NCBI RefSeq assembly: GCF_900111805.1
Contig: NZ_FOJN01000012.1
Span: 62,001-126,000, forward strand
Source of the DNA: Rhodococcoides kroppenstedtii
Lineage (GTDB): Bacteria > Actinomycetota > Actinomycetes > Mycobacteriales > Mycobacteriaceae
DNA length: 64,000 nucleotides
Direction of reading: 5' to 3'
Shown piece by piece: positions 1-9,486 of this stretch; positions within the stretch are counted from its first letter, which is position 1; the number at the start of each line of letters is the position of its first letter. The notes under the pieces were generated by a model. The model had not been told where the DNA came from. It did no database searches and saw only the letters and a program-made list of their open reading frames with translations. The position numbers and the translations under genes were made by a program.

Positions 1-262
1 AGGTGCCGAGGTGCCGTGGTCCGACGCTAACTCTCGGGTGCCCCGTTGTCGGCAGCTCGCGAGGCACGATCTGGTAACAGAGTGAACACCGTGACTGATG
101 TGACGACGGCCCGGCGAGGCCCCACCGTGATCGCAGGTCGCCCTGCCGAACCGCTCGGTCTCGTCGGGAAACCCCCTCGGCGGGCATCGGTGCGCGGGTA
201 GCGTCGGTCCCGGGTGCTCGCGCGAACGCGCCCCGCACTCGCAGCAAGGGAGGGAACAGTCG
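1..262. other. upstream region of the first gene, no convincing gene
   Basis: No confident gene lies here. A possible -10 hexamer TAGCGT sits at about 199-204, and a good ribosome binding site (AGGGAGG) lies about 10 nt before the ATG at 263. A 39-codon open frame from a GTG at 82 to a TAG at 199-201 exists but has no recognisable content. The first bases may be the tail of a gene outside the window. Confidence 0.4.
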
Positions 263-1630
263 ATGACCGACACGCGGGTGCAGGACCTGATCGGACTACT
301 GGACGAGAAGGTCGTGGTGACCGACCCCGACATCCTGGCCGGCTACCGACAGGACTGGGCCCGTGATCCGGACGCCGGAACCCCGCTCGCCGTCGTCCGC
401 GCCCGCAGCACCGACGACGTCGCGGCCGTGATGCGCTGGGCCACGACGCATTCCGTACCCGTCGTCCCCCGCGGCGCCGGTTCGGGCCTGTCCGGCGGGG
501 CCACCGCCGTGGACGGCGGCATCGTGCTCTCCACCGAGAACATGCGGGCGATCACCGTGGACCCCGTCACGCGGACGGCCGTGGTGCAACCGGGCCTGCT
601 CAACGCCGAGGTCAAGGCGGCCGCGGCGGAGCACGGACTCTGGTATCCGCCGGACCCGTCGTCGTTCGAGATGTGCTCCATCGGTGGCAACGCGGCCACC
701 AACGCCGGCGGTCTGTGCTGCGTGAAGTACGGCGTCACCACCGATTACATCCTGGGACTCGAGGTGGTACTCGCGGACGGCGTCGTGGTGCGTCTCGGTG
801 GCGCCCGCCTCAAGGACTCCGCAGGGCTCTCGCTCACCAAGCTGTTCGTCGGCAGCGAGGGAGTGCTGGGCGTCATCACCGAGGTGACCCTGCGGCTCAT
901 CCCGGCACAGCCCCCGGCCAGCACCGTCGTCGCGACGTTCGCCGAACTGTCCGACGCCACCGACGCCATCCTGGCGATCACCCGATCGCTGCGCCCCGCG
1001 ATGCTCGAATTCATGGATCGCACGTCGGTGAACGCCGTCGAGGACGCCATGAACATGGGATTGGACCGCGACGCCGCCGCCATGCTCGTCGCCCGTTCGG
1101 ACTCCCCCGGCGCGCACCGCACCGAGGAAACCGAGATCATGGCTACCGCGTGCACCGAGGCAGGCGCGGCCGAGGTGTTCGTCACGGACGACCCCGACGA
1201 GGGCGAAGCCTTCGCGGCCGCACGCCGATTCGCGATCCCGGCGGTGGAGCGCACGGGGTCGCTGCTGCTCGAGGACGTCGGTGTACCGCTCCCGGCCCTG
1301 GCCGATCTGGTGCAGGGCATCGAGAAGATCGCCGACGCCCGGCAGGTGACCGTGGCCGTGATCGCGCACGCCGGCGACGGCAACACCCACCCCCTCATCG
1401 TGTTCGACCCCGAGGACCGGGACATGGAGGAGCGGGCGCACCAGGCGTTCGGCGAGATCATGACGCTCGCAATTTCTCTGGGCGGCACCATCACCGGTGA
1501 GCACGGCGTCGGTCGGTTGAAGAAGGCGTGGCTGCCCGACCAGGTCGGCGACGACGTCATGGAGCTGACCCGACGCATCAAGAATGCGCTCGATCCGGCG
1601 GGAATTCTCAATCCCGGCGCGGTGCTCTGA
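263..1630 (+). CDS. FAD-linked oxidase, GlcD / D-lactate dehydrogenase type
   Basis: 455-aa cytoplasmic flavoprotein of the GlcD/D-2-hydroxyacid dehydrogenase family, full length for a single-subunit enzyme. The N-terminal PCMH-type FAD domain shows the PRGAGSGLSGG loop near residue 75 and a GGNAATNAGG segment near 140. The C-terminal cap carries HAGDGNTHP near 370 and the closing TGEHGVGRLKK and LDPAGILNPG motifs. Family members oxidise glycolate, D-lactate or other D-2-hydroxyacids; the substrate cannot be chosen here. The start is fixed by an AGGGAGG ribosome binding site. No GlcE/GlcF partners are visible downstream, so it probably acts alone. Confidence 0.9.
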   Translation: MTDTRVQDLIGLLDEKVVVTDPDILAGYRQDWARDPDAGTPLAVVRARSTDDVAAVMRWATTHSVPVVPRGAGSGLSGGATAVDGGIVLSTENMRAITVDPVTRTAVVQPGLLNAEVKAAAAEHGLWYPPDPSSFEMCSIGGNAATNAGGLCCVKYGVTTDYILGLEVVLADGVVVRLGGARLKDSAGLSLTKLFVGSEGVLGVITEVTLRLIPAQPPASTVVATFAELSDATDAILAITRSLRPAMLEFMDRTSVNAVEDAMNMGLDRDAAAMLVARSDSPGAHRTEETEIMATACTEAGAAEVFVTDDPDEGEAFAAARRFAIPAVERTGSLLLEDVGVPLPALADLVQGIEKIADARQVTVAVIAHAGDGNTHPLIVFDPEDRDMEERAHQAFGEIMTLAISLGGTITGEHGVGRLKKAWLPDQVGDDVMELTRRIKNALDPAGILNPGAVL

Positions 1631-1681
1631 CCGCGGGCGAATCATTTCGGCACACCCGCGTTGCTGAAAGGCAAGCCATAC

Positions 1682-1700
1682 TCAGGTCAGCCTGACCTTG
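1682..1700. promoter_or_regulatory. candidate DtxR/IdeR iron box
   Basis: The 19-mer TCAGGTCAGCCTGACCTTG contains a perfect 7-1-7 palindrome (AGGTCAG, C, CTGACCT) and matches 15 of 19 positions of the actinobacterial IdeR/DtxR consensus TWAGGTWAGSCTWACCTWA. It lies about 75 nt before the DUF1540 start, just upstream of a possible promoter (TGGTGA at 1702-1707, 17-nt spacer, TACCGT at 1725-1730). The mismatches are at A/T positions and one end, as expected in high-GC DNA. Function is inferred. Confidence 0.55.
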
Positions 1701-1773
1701 CTGGTGAGAGGGGTTTTTCTCGGTTACCGTCGTGTCCAGACGACCCGACCACGTCACCGAAACGGAGAATGTC

Positions 1774-2073
1774 ATGGCCACCTTGGAAATGCCCGAAGTC
1801 ACCGACTGTTCGGTGAGCAGCTGCTCCTACAACCACGACGGTTGCCACGCCTTCGCCATCAGCGTCGGCGGCAGCAACGGCACCGCCGACTGCGCCACCT
1901 TCATTCCCCTGTCCACCAAGGGCGGACTCGACGTCGTCTCCCCGCAGGTCGGTGCCTGCCAGCGCGCGGACTGCGCCCACAACAAGGACCTCGAGTGCAC
2001 CGCCGCCGCCGTGCGCATCGGTGCGGGCGAATCCTCCGATACCGCCAACTGCCTCACCTACAGCAAGGCCTGA
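1774..2073 (+). CDS. DUF1540 protein, two Cys/His motifs
   Basis: 99-aa protein with two copies of the DUF1540 pattern: one at about residues 9-45 (CSVSSCSYN, GCHAF, ADCATF) and one at about 61-98 (ACQRADCAHN, ECTAAAV, ANCLTY). The spaced cysteines and histidine suggest metal binding, but no biochemical role is established for the family. I chose the ATG at 1774 rather than an upstream in-frame ATG because ACGGAG precedes it and the conserved domain starts at once. It is monocistronic. The possible iron box upstream suggests iron-dependent expression. Confidence 0.8.
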   Translation: MATLEMPEVTDCSVSSCSYNHDGCHAFAISVGGSNGTADCATFIPLSTKGGLDVVSPQVGACQRADCAHNKDLECTAAAVRIGAGESSDTANCLTYSKA

Positions 2074-2082
2074 GACCAGCGC

Positions 2083-3660
<1,578 letters not shown>

Positions 3661-3683
3661 CCGGCCGACGCTACCCGGCCCGC

Positions 3684-4142
3684 TCAGGGCCGGACCAGGC
3701 CACCGAGCGCGAGATACGCGGCCGGCGAGTAGGCCAGCACGATCGGGGCGAGACCGTCCACCGTGAGCCAGGTCGAGGACCCGGTGCCCCGCGCTTCCAC
3801 TCCGTGCTCGAGGGTCAGACCGGCACTTCGCGCGCCGATCCACGCCCGCCAGGCCCATGTACGGGCCGACTCGTCGACTGCCAGCACCTCGAAGGACACG
3901 CGAATGCCGACCGGTCCCTTCACGGTGCCGGTGGTACCGACCGCCAGTCGGTCGGTGGAGGCGTCGACCCCGAGGATCTGCGGCGCCCACGTCGGCCACA
4001 ACGAGATGTCGGCGTAGCGCTCCCAGGCGGTGTCCGCCGTGGCCTGTCCGCGTCGTCGCAGCGTCGTCCTCACCGCGGGCGGATTGACCCCGCGACCCGA
4101 ATCCAAACCCGCGATCGACACCCGGTGGGAGTCTCGGACCAC
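3684..4142 (-). CDS. SRPBCC (START/polyketide-cyclase-like) protein
   Basis: Up to 152 aa with a SRPBCC fold: an RRRGQATADTAWERYADISLWPTWAP start typical of polyketide-cyclase/dehydrase-like proteins, then alternating strands and a C-terminal helix. These proteins hold a hydrophobic ligand; no catalytic residues can be assigned. It ends 23 nt before the carboxylesterase start on the same strand. The start is uncertain: GTG codons at 4142, 4121 and 4073 are all possible, and the fold proper begins near the last. Confidence 0.65.
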   Translation of the reverse strand: MVRDSHRVSIAGLDSGRGVNPPAVRTTLRRRGQATADTAWERYADISLWPTWAPQILGVDASTDRLAVGTTGTVKGPVGIRVSFEVLAVDESARTWAWRAWIGARSAGLTLEHGVEARGTGSSTWLTVDGLAPIVLAYSPAAYLALGGLVRP

Positions 4143-4206
4143 GGGGAACAGCAGCGGCGTAGTGTCCGAGAACGGACCACGACAGTCGTCAGAAACGGGT
4201 ACGCCA

Positions 4207-5607
4207 ATGACCAGTCAGGCTTCGGCCAACCACACCGCGAAAGTCATCGGCGTCACCGTGGCCGCGGCGGTGGGCGGCTTTCTCTTCGGTTTCGACTCCT
4301 CCGTCATCAACGGTGCGGTCGACGCCATTCAGGGCCATTTCGTCCTCGGTGAGTTCCTCACCGGGTTCACGGTCGCCATCGCGCTGCTCGGGTGCGCCGC
4401 CGGGGCCTGGTTCGCAGGTGGACTGGCCGATCGGTGGGGCCGCAAGAAGGTGATGCTGCTCGGCTCGTTCCTGTTCATCGTCTCCTCGATCGGATCGGGC
4501 CTCGCGTTCAGCGTGCCCGACCTCATGGTGTGGCGCGTGCTCGGCGGTCTGGGCATCGGCATCGCCTCGGTGATCGCGCCCGCGTACATCGCCGAGATCT
4601 CCCCGGCGCGCATGCGCGGAAGCCTGGCGTCCCTGCAGCAGTTGGCCATCACCGTCGGCATCTTCGCGGCACTGCTGTCGGACGCGGTCCTGGCCAACAG
4701 CGCCGGCGGCGCGTCGAACGACTACTGGTTCGGCATCGAGGCGTGGCGCTGGATGTTCATCGTCGGCGTCGTGCCCGCGGTGGTGTACGGCGTTCTGGCG
4801 CTGTTGATTCCGGAGTCCCCGCGCTACCTCGTCGGGCAGCATCTCGACGAGGAAGCGGCGCGGGTTCTCGCCGAGGTGACCGGTGAACTGCATCCGGACG
4901 AGCGCATCCACGAGATCCGGCTGACCCTCCGCAAGGAGAAGCAGTCGTCGTTCGCCGACATCCGCGGCCCCCGCTTCGGACTCCAGCCGCTGGTCTGGAT
5001 CGGCATCATCATGGCCGTCCTGCAGCAGTTCGTCGGCATCAACGCGATCTTCTACTACTCCACCACCCTGTGGAAGTCCGTGGGGTTCAGCGAGTCCCAG
5101 TCGTTCACCACCTCCGTCATCACCTCCGTGATCAACGTGGTCATGACGTTCGTCGCCATTCTCTTCGTCGACCGGATCGGGCGCCGAAATCTCCTCATGG
5201 CCGGGTCGATCGGCATGTTCGTCGGTCTCCTCCTGGCCGCGGTCGCGTTCTCCCAGCAGATCGGCAGCGGCGACGACGTCTCGTTGCCCGAGCCGTGGGG
5301 TGTGGTCGCGTTGATCGGTGCCAACCTCTTCGTCGTCTTCTTCGCCGCCACCTGGGGTCCGGTGATGTGGGTCCTGCTCGGCGAGATGTTCCCCAACCGG
5401 ATGCGGGCGATGGCCCTGGGTATCGGCACGGCAGCCAACTGGGTCGCGAACTTCGTCATCTCGCTGATGTTCCCGCAGCTGACGGAATGGGTCGGACTGT
5501 CGATCGTGTACGGCGGGTTCGCATTCTTCGCCGCCGTCTCGTTCTTCTTCGTCAAGGCGAAGATCCCCGAGACCAAGGGCCTCGAACTGGAGGACATGAA
5601 GTTCTGA
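4207..5607 (+). CDS. MFS sugar porter
   Basis: 466-aa, 12-helix membrane transporter of the sugar porter family. Signatures are FGFDSSVINGAV in helix 1, DRWGRKK after helix 2, PESPRYLV before the central loop, DRIGRRN in the second half, and PETKGLELEDM at the end. It should drive proton-coupled or facilitated sugar uptake; the exact sugar is unclear. The frame is open from 4030, but homology begins at the ATG at 4207. A small inverted repeat (GTCCG/CGGAC, about 4164-4177) lies in the leader and could be an operator. A strong hairpin follows the gene. Confidence 0.9.
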   Translation: MTSQASANHTAKVIGVTVAAAVGGFLFGFDSSVINGAVDAIQGHFVLGEFLTGFTVAIALLGCAAGAWFAGGLADRWGRKKVMLLGSFLFIVSSIGSGLAFSVPDLMVWRVLGGLGIGIASVIAPAYIAEISPARMRGSLASLQQLAITVGIFAALLSDAVLANSAGGASNDYWFGIEAWRWMFIVGVVPAVVYGVLALLIPESPRYLVGQHLDEEAARVLAEVTGELHPDERIHEIRLTLRKEKQSSFADIRGPRFGLQPLVWIGIIMAVLQQFVGINAIFYYSTTLWKSVGFSESQSFTTSVITSVINVVMTFVAILFVDRIGRRNLLMAGSIGMFVGLLLAAVAFSQQIGSGDDVSLPEPWGVVALIGANLFVVFFAATWGPVMWVLLGEMFPNRMRAMALGIGTAANWVANFVISLMFPQLTEWVGLSIVYGGFAFFAAVSFFFVKAKIPETKGLELEDMKF

Positions 5608-5637
5608 CGGCTCCTCTGTCGTCCGCTCTCCGCTCAC

Positions 5638-5674
5638 CGAATCCGCGGTCCCGCACGTCGGGGCCGCGGATTCG
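5638..5674. terminator. hairpin after the sugar porter gene
   Basis: Perfect 11-bp inverted repeat CGAATCCGCGG / CCGCGGATTCG, with a further CCCG/CGGG pairing inside the loop. It lies 30 nt after the sugar porter stop and before the TPP riboswitch. There is no clear U tract, as is common for actinobacterial terminators. Confidence 0.65.
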
Positions 5675-5730
5675 TTCGCTTCCGGGACCGGTGTTCGGGC
5701 ACGCGGGGCGGTGCTACTGTCGCGGCGTAC

Positions 5731-5814
5731 CGACACGGGGTGCTTCGCCGACCGCGGCGAGGCTGAGATGACACCCGCGAACCTGATGCAGATAATTCTG
5801 ACGAAGGGATGTCC
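5731..5814 (+). promoter_or_regulatory. TPP riboswitch (THI element)
   Basis: The leader carries the conserved THI-box blocks in order: GGGGTGC (5737), GGCTGAGATGA (5761), ACCCG (5773), ACCTGATGCAGATAATTCTG (5781), then ACGAAGGGA (5801). P1 can form between GACA at 5732 and TGTC at 5810. The closing AAGGGA is also the only good ribosome binding site for the ATG at 5819, so bound thiamine pyrophosphate should hide it and block translation of tenA and the coupled transporter genes. The motif match is direct; the mode of control is inferred. Confidence 0.92.
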
Positions 5815-5818
5815 GGCG

Positions 5819-6553
5819 ATGCCGCACACCACGCTGCCCGAAACACCGCTGCCCGCACCACCGGGCGAGTCGACGCGCTTCACCGACCACCTCTGGGACG
5901 TCACGGCCGACCTGCGCCGCGCCATCGACGGTCTCGAATTCCTGCGCCGACTCGGCGACGGCACCCTCCCGGTGGAGAGCTTCCGCACGTACATCGAGCA
6001 GGACGGGCTGTACCTCGAGGGGTACGCGAAGGCGCTGGCGCTGCTCGCCTCCCGCGCGCCCGATCCGGTGGACGGCGCGTTCTGGGCGACGTCCGCGGCC
6101 ACGGCCGTGACCGTCGAGAAGTCGCTGCACGCCGACCTGCTCGGCGACCCGCGGCTCGGGGACGCACCGACCTCGCTCGAGCACAGCCCCGCCTGCCTCG
6201 GCTACGTCTCCTACCTCACCGCCACCGCCGCGACGGACAGCTACGCCGTCGGTGCCGCCGCCGCATTGCCCTGCTTCTGGATCTACGCCGAGGTGGGTCG
6301 TACGCTCGCGGCGTCGGCGCGCGAGGTGCTCGCCGCCGATCCCGACCACCCCTACGCACGGTGGGTGACCACCTACGACGCCGAGGACTTCCAGGTCTCC
6401 GCGGCCCGCGCTCGCGAGGTGGTCGACGCCGCCGCGCGCGGCGCCGGGCCGGACGAGCGCGCGCGGATGACCCGCGCCTTCGTCGTCGCACTCCGGTACG
6501 AGTTGCTGTTCTGGGACACCGCCCTGCACACCACGCCGTGGCCCGCGGCGTGA
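5819..6553 (+). CDS. tenA: TenA-family thiaminase II / aminopyrimidine aminohydrolase
   Basis: 244-aa all-helical TenA protein. Family members hydrolyse base-degraded thiamine products such as aminopyrimidines, returning HMP to thiamine synthesis. The catalytic cysteine is C152 in the PCFWIYAEVG motif, and a glutamate at about 228 (YELLFWD) matches the second conserved acid. An open frame extends upstream through the riboswitch, but the ATG at 5819 sits 10 nt after the AAGGGA that closes that element, which fixes the start. It overlaps the next gene by GTGA, so the four thi genes are translationally coupled. Confidence 0.92.
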   Translation: MPHTTLPETPLPAPPGESTRFTDHLWDVTADLRRAIDGLEFLRRLGDGTLPVESFRTYIEQDGLYLEGYAKALALLASRAPDPVDGAFWATSAATAVTVEKSLHADLLGDPRLGDAPTSLEHSPACLGYVSYLTATAATDSYAVGAAAALPCFWIYAEVGRTLAASAREVLAADPDHPYARWVTTYDAEDFQVSAARAREVVDAAARGAGPDERARMTRAFVVALRYELLFWDTALHTTPWPAA

Positions 6554-7554
6554 GGGCGCGCGCGGCAGCGGCCGCCACCCTGATTCTCGCGTCCACCCTG
6601 GCCGGGTGCTCGTCGGCCGGCGCGTCCGCGGACACCGTCCGGTTCGCACTGGACTGGACGCCCAACACCAACCACACCGGGTTCTTCGTCGCCCAGCAGG
6701 AGGGCTACTTCGCCGACGCCGGTCTCGACGTCGAGGTGCTCCCCTACAACTCGACGTCGCCCGACACCCTGGTCGACTCCGGCAACGCCGAGTTCGGCGT
6801 CAGCTTCCACAGCTCGGCCACCCACGCCAAGGCCGCCGGCGCGAACATCGTCTCGGTGATGGCGCCGCTCCAGCACTGGGCCACCGGGATCGGGGTCCGC
6901 GCCGACCGTCCCGACATCGCGTCACCGCGTGATCTCGACGGCAAGACCTACGCCGGATTCGGCGACGCGGGCGAGTCGGCCTCCCTCGCGGAGGTCATCC
7001 GGAACGACGGGGGCACCGGCGAGTTCGAGACCGTCGTCCTCGGCACCAGTGCATACGAGGCCGTGTACGCCGGCGAAGCGGACTTCACTGTGTCCTACTT
7101 CGCCTGGGAGGGCCTCGAAGCCGAGCGCGCGGGCACGCCGATGAAGTACTTCGACTACACGGACTACGGCTTCCCCGACTCGTATGCCATCGTCATCGAC
7201 GGGAACGAGGACTGGCTTGCCGAGAACCCGGACCGGGCACGAGCTTTCGTCCAGGCACTGCAGCGCGGGTACGCCTTCGCGGCGGAGAACCCCGACGCCG
7301 CGGCGCAGGAACTGATCGACGCCAACCCGGGCGCCTTCCCCGACGAAGACCTCGTCCGGGAGAGCCAGCGCATCCTCTCCGAACGGTATCTCCGCGACGA
7401 GAACGGACGCGTGGGCACGCAGACGCTGGACAAGTGGTCCGGGTACTCGCGGTTCCTCTACGAGGCGGGCGTGCTCACCGGACCCGACGGGGCACCGCTC
7501 GCCGAGGAACCGGACTGGTCGACGTACTTCACCGATGAGTATCTCGCCGACTGA
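6550..7554 (+). CDS. thiY: ABC transporter substrate-binding lipoprotein, ThiY/NMT1 type
   Basis: 334-aa lipoprotein with a short signal peptide and lipobox LAGC (Cys20). The mature protein begins with the ThiY/THI5-like block FALDWTPNTNHTGFFVAQQEG and contains FDYTDYGFPDSYA, typical of pyrimidine-precursor (formylaminopyrimidine or HMP) binding proteins. It should capture thiamine breakdown products outside the membrane for ThiXZ. The GTG start overlaps the tenA stop. Placement behind a TPP riboswitch supports the substrate class; the exact ligand is not provable from sequence. Confidence 0.9.
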   Translation: MRARAAAAATLILASTLAGCSSAGASADTVRFALDWTPNTNHTGFFVAQQEGYFADAGLDVEVLPYNSTSPDTLVDSGNAEFGVSFHSSATHAKAAGANIVSVMAPLQHWATGIGVRADRPDIASPRDLDGKTYAGFGDAGESASLAEVIRNDGGTGEFETVVLGTSAYEAVYAGEADFTVSYFAWEGLEAERAGTPMKYFDYTDYGFPDSYAIVIDGNEDWLAENPDRARAFVQALQRGYAFAAENPDAAAQELIDANPGAFPDEDLVRESQRILSERYLRDENGRVGTQTLDKWSGYSRFLYEAGVLTGPDGAPLAEEPDWSTYFTDEYLAD

Positions 7555-8362
7555 GCGGGCGGTGAGCAGGCCCACCGGTCCGTCGACGTCGCGACGGACG
7601 GTGGGCCTGCACCCGACACGATGGGCGCCGTCGCTGATCCTCGTGGTCGCTCTGATCGCGGTGTGGGAGAGCTACGTTCGCCTCGCCGGCGTCTCGCCGC
7701 GGATCCTCCCGGCCCCGAGCCGAGTCGCCGCGCAGGGGTGGGCCGCGCGGGACGTGATCGCGGGTCACGCCGCGTCGACTCTGCAGGTGACCTTGCTGGG
7801 TTTCGCACTCGCCCTGGTGGTCTCGTGGATCATCGCAACCGCGGTGGACTTCTCGCCGAAGCTTCGTCGCGCCGTCGTTCCCCTGCTCGTGGTCTCGCAG
7901 ACGCTGCCGATCGTGGCGCTCGCACCGCTGATGATCATCTGGTTCGGATTCGGCATTCTCCCGAAGCTGCTCGTCGTCGCCCTGGTCACGTTCTTCCCGA
8001 TGACGGTCGGTCTGATCGAGGGATTCGCCTCGGCCGACCGCGAATCCGACCGTCTGCTGCGCAGCATGGGCGCCTCGCGTCGTCAGCAGTTCCGGTACGT
8101 GCGCCTGCCGTCGGCCGTCCCGCGCTTCTTCACGTCGCTGCGCATCGGCATCACGTACGCGGTGGTCGGGGCCGTGTTCTCCGAATACGTCGGTGCCACC
8201 AGCGGTCTCGGCATCTACATGAGCCAGCAGAAGAACGCGTTCCGCACCGATCTGGTGCTCGCGGCGGTGGTCGTCACGGCGCTGTGCTCGATCGCGCTGT
8301 TCCTGTCGACCTACGTGGTCGAGCGCATCGTCGCGCCCTGGGCCGTTCAGGAGGCATCGTGA
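7535..8362 (+). CDS. thiX: ABC transporter permease, ThiX type
   Basis: 275-aa inner-membrane permease of the BPD_transp_1 family with about six helices. The cytoplasmic EAA loop is seen as a DRLLRSMGASRRQQFRYVRLP stretch around residue 170, the contact site for the ATPase. The first 20 nt overlap the end of thiY and the last 4 overlap the ATPase gene, as in a tight operon. It should move the aminopyrimidine bound by the upstream lipoprotein. Confidence 0.9.
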   Translation: MSISPTERAVSRPTGPSTSRRTVGLHPTRWAPSLILVVALIAVWESYVRLAGVSPRILPAPSRVAAQGWAARDVIAGHAASTLQVTLLGFALALVVSWIIATAVDFSPKLRRAVVPLLVVSQTLPIVALAPLMIIWFGFGILPKLLVVALVTFFPMTVGLIEGFASADRESDRLLRSMGASRRQQFRYVRLPSAVPRFFTSLRIGITYAVVGAVFSEYVGATSGLGIYMSQQKNAFRTDLVLAAVVVTALCSIALFLSTYVVERIVAPWAVQEAS

Positions 8363-9087
8363 CCCCGCCCGACCCCGTGGTCGATCTGCGGAACGTCCAC
8401 AAGGGATTCGACGGCCGCCCCGTCCTGGACGGCATCGATCTCGCCGTCGAGGCGGGCCGCTTCGTCTCGATCCTCGGCCCGAGCGGCTGCGGGAAGTCCA
8501 CCCTGTTCTCCGTGATCGCCGGACTCGACCGCGCGGACACCGGATCGGTGGACGCCCCGCCCTGCGCCTACATGCCGCAGAAGGACCTGCTGTTTCCCTG
8601 GCGGACCGTCCTCGCCAACACCGCGCTGGGCCTCGAGGTGCAGGGCGTGCCCGCCGCACGCGCACGGGAGACCGCGAACGAGCTGTTTCCCGCGTTCGGA
8701 CTCGACGGGTTCCAGGACGCACGGCCCGCGGCGCTGTCCGGCGGCATGCGACAACGGGCAGCCCTCCTGCGCACGGTGGTCCAGGGGCGCGAGGTGGTCC
8801 TGCTCGACGAGCCCTTCGGCGCGCTGGATTCGATCACGCGGTCGGCCATGCAGGACTGGCTCGAGGACGTCTGGCAGCGGTACCGGTGGACGGTGCTCAT
8901 GATCACCCACGACGTGCGGGAGGCGGTGCACCTCTCCGATCGCGTCGTCGTTCTCTCGCCCCGACCGGCGCGGGTGGTCGACGACGTCACGGTGACTCTC
9001 CCCCGTCCCCGCGGAGCGGACCGCGTGACCACGCCCGAGTTCGCCGAGTACGAGCGTCGGTTGCTTGCGTCGTTGCGCACCGCGTGA
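8359..9087 (+). CDS. thiZ: ABC transporter ATPase, ThiZ type
   Basis: 242-aa ATPase with Walker A GPSGCGKST near residue 40, Q-loop MPQKDLLFPW, signature LSGGMRQR, Walker B VVLLDEPFGALD, and the H-loop ITHD. It resembles the nitrate/sulfonate/taurine and ThiZ subgroup. It starts at a GTG overlapping the thiX stop. It completes the riboswitch-controlled tenA-thiYXZ operon; no thiamine biosynthetic enzymes are attached. Confidence 0.92.
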   Translation: MTPPDPVVDLRNVHKGFDGRPVLDGIDLAVEAGRFVSILGPSGCGKSTLFSVIAGLDRADTGSVDAPPCAYMPQKDLLFPWRTVLANTALGLEVQGVPAARARETANELFPAFGLDGFQDARPAALSGGMRQRAALLRTVVQGREVVLLDEPFGALDSITRSAMQDWLEDVWQRYRWTVLMITHDVREAVHLSDRVVVLSPRPARVVDDVTVTLPRPRGADRVTTPEFAEYERRLLASLRTA

Positions 9088-9125
9088 TCGGTCCCCGCAG
9101 AGGAGTGGGCGAGTAGATTCGGGCC

Positions 9126-9425
9126 ATGGCCGAACCGGACGAGACCACCCGCGTCGAGCACCACGCCGACCGGCACCGCTTCGAGATCCTCGTCGGCGAC
9201 GAGGTCGCCGGGTACGCCGAGTACCGTCCCGGCGCCGGGTCGCGGGACTTCGACCACACCGTGACGCTGCCGCAGTTCCGCGGGCGGGGGCTGGCGGCCG
9301 TGCTGGTGCGTGACGCCCTCGACGACACGCGGGCGGCCGGCCTGAGCGTCGTCCCCAGCTGCAGCTACGTTCGGCACTTCGTGGACACGAATCCCGAATA
9401 CCGGGATCTCGTCGCGGGAGCCTGA
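9126..9425 (+). CDS. small GNAT-family N-acetyltransferase
   Basis: 99-aa protein of the short GNAT group that carries only the acetyl-CoA binding core. VTLPQFRGRGLAAVLVRDALDD matches motif A, and SCSYVRHFVDTNPEYRDLV is typical of the yeast YOR-like short acetyltransferases. Acceptor unknown. The ATG is preceded by TAGATT with a 6-nt gap, so its mRNA is probably leaderless. It stands alone between the thiamine operon and an unrelated gene. Confidence 0.85.
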   Translation: MAEPDETTRVEHHADRHRFEILVGDEVAGYAEYRPGAGSRDFDHTVTLPQFRGRGLAAVLVRDALDDTRAAGLSVVPSCSYVRHFVDTNPEYRDLVAGA

Positions 9426-9486
9426 TCGGCCGGCCGGTCACGAGCGACGGAGCGATCGTGTCGGTGGTCACCGCTACGGTCGCGGC

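Noticed and set aside
82-201. Possible 39-codon gene from a GTG
   Set aside because: No ribosome binding site, no homology, and a likely promoter overlaps its end.
3661-3999. N-terminal extension of the carboxylesterase frame
   Set aside because: Overlaps the SRPBCC gene on the same strand in another frame and shows no esterase homology; GTG at 3660 fits better.
4189-6102. 637-codon minus-strand frame
   Set aside because: Antisense to the sugar porter and covers the TPP riboswitch; shadow frame.
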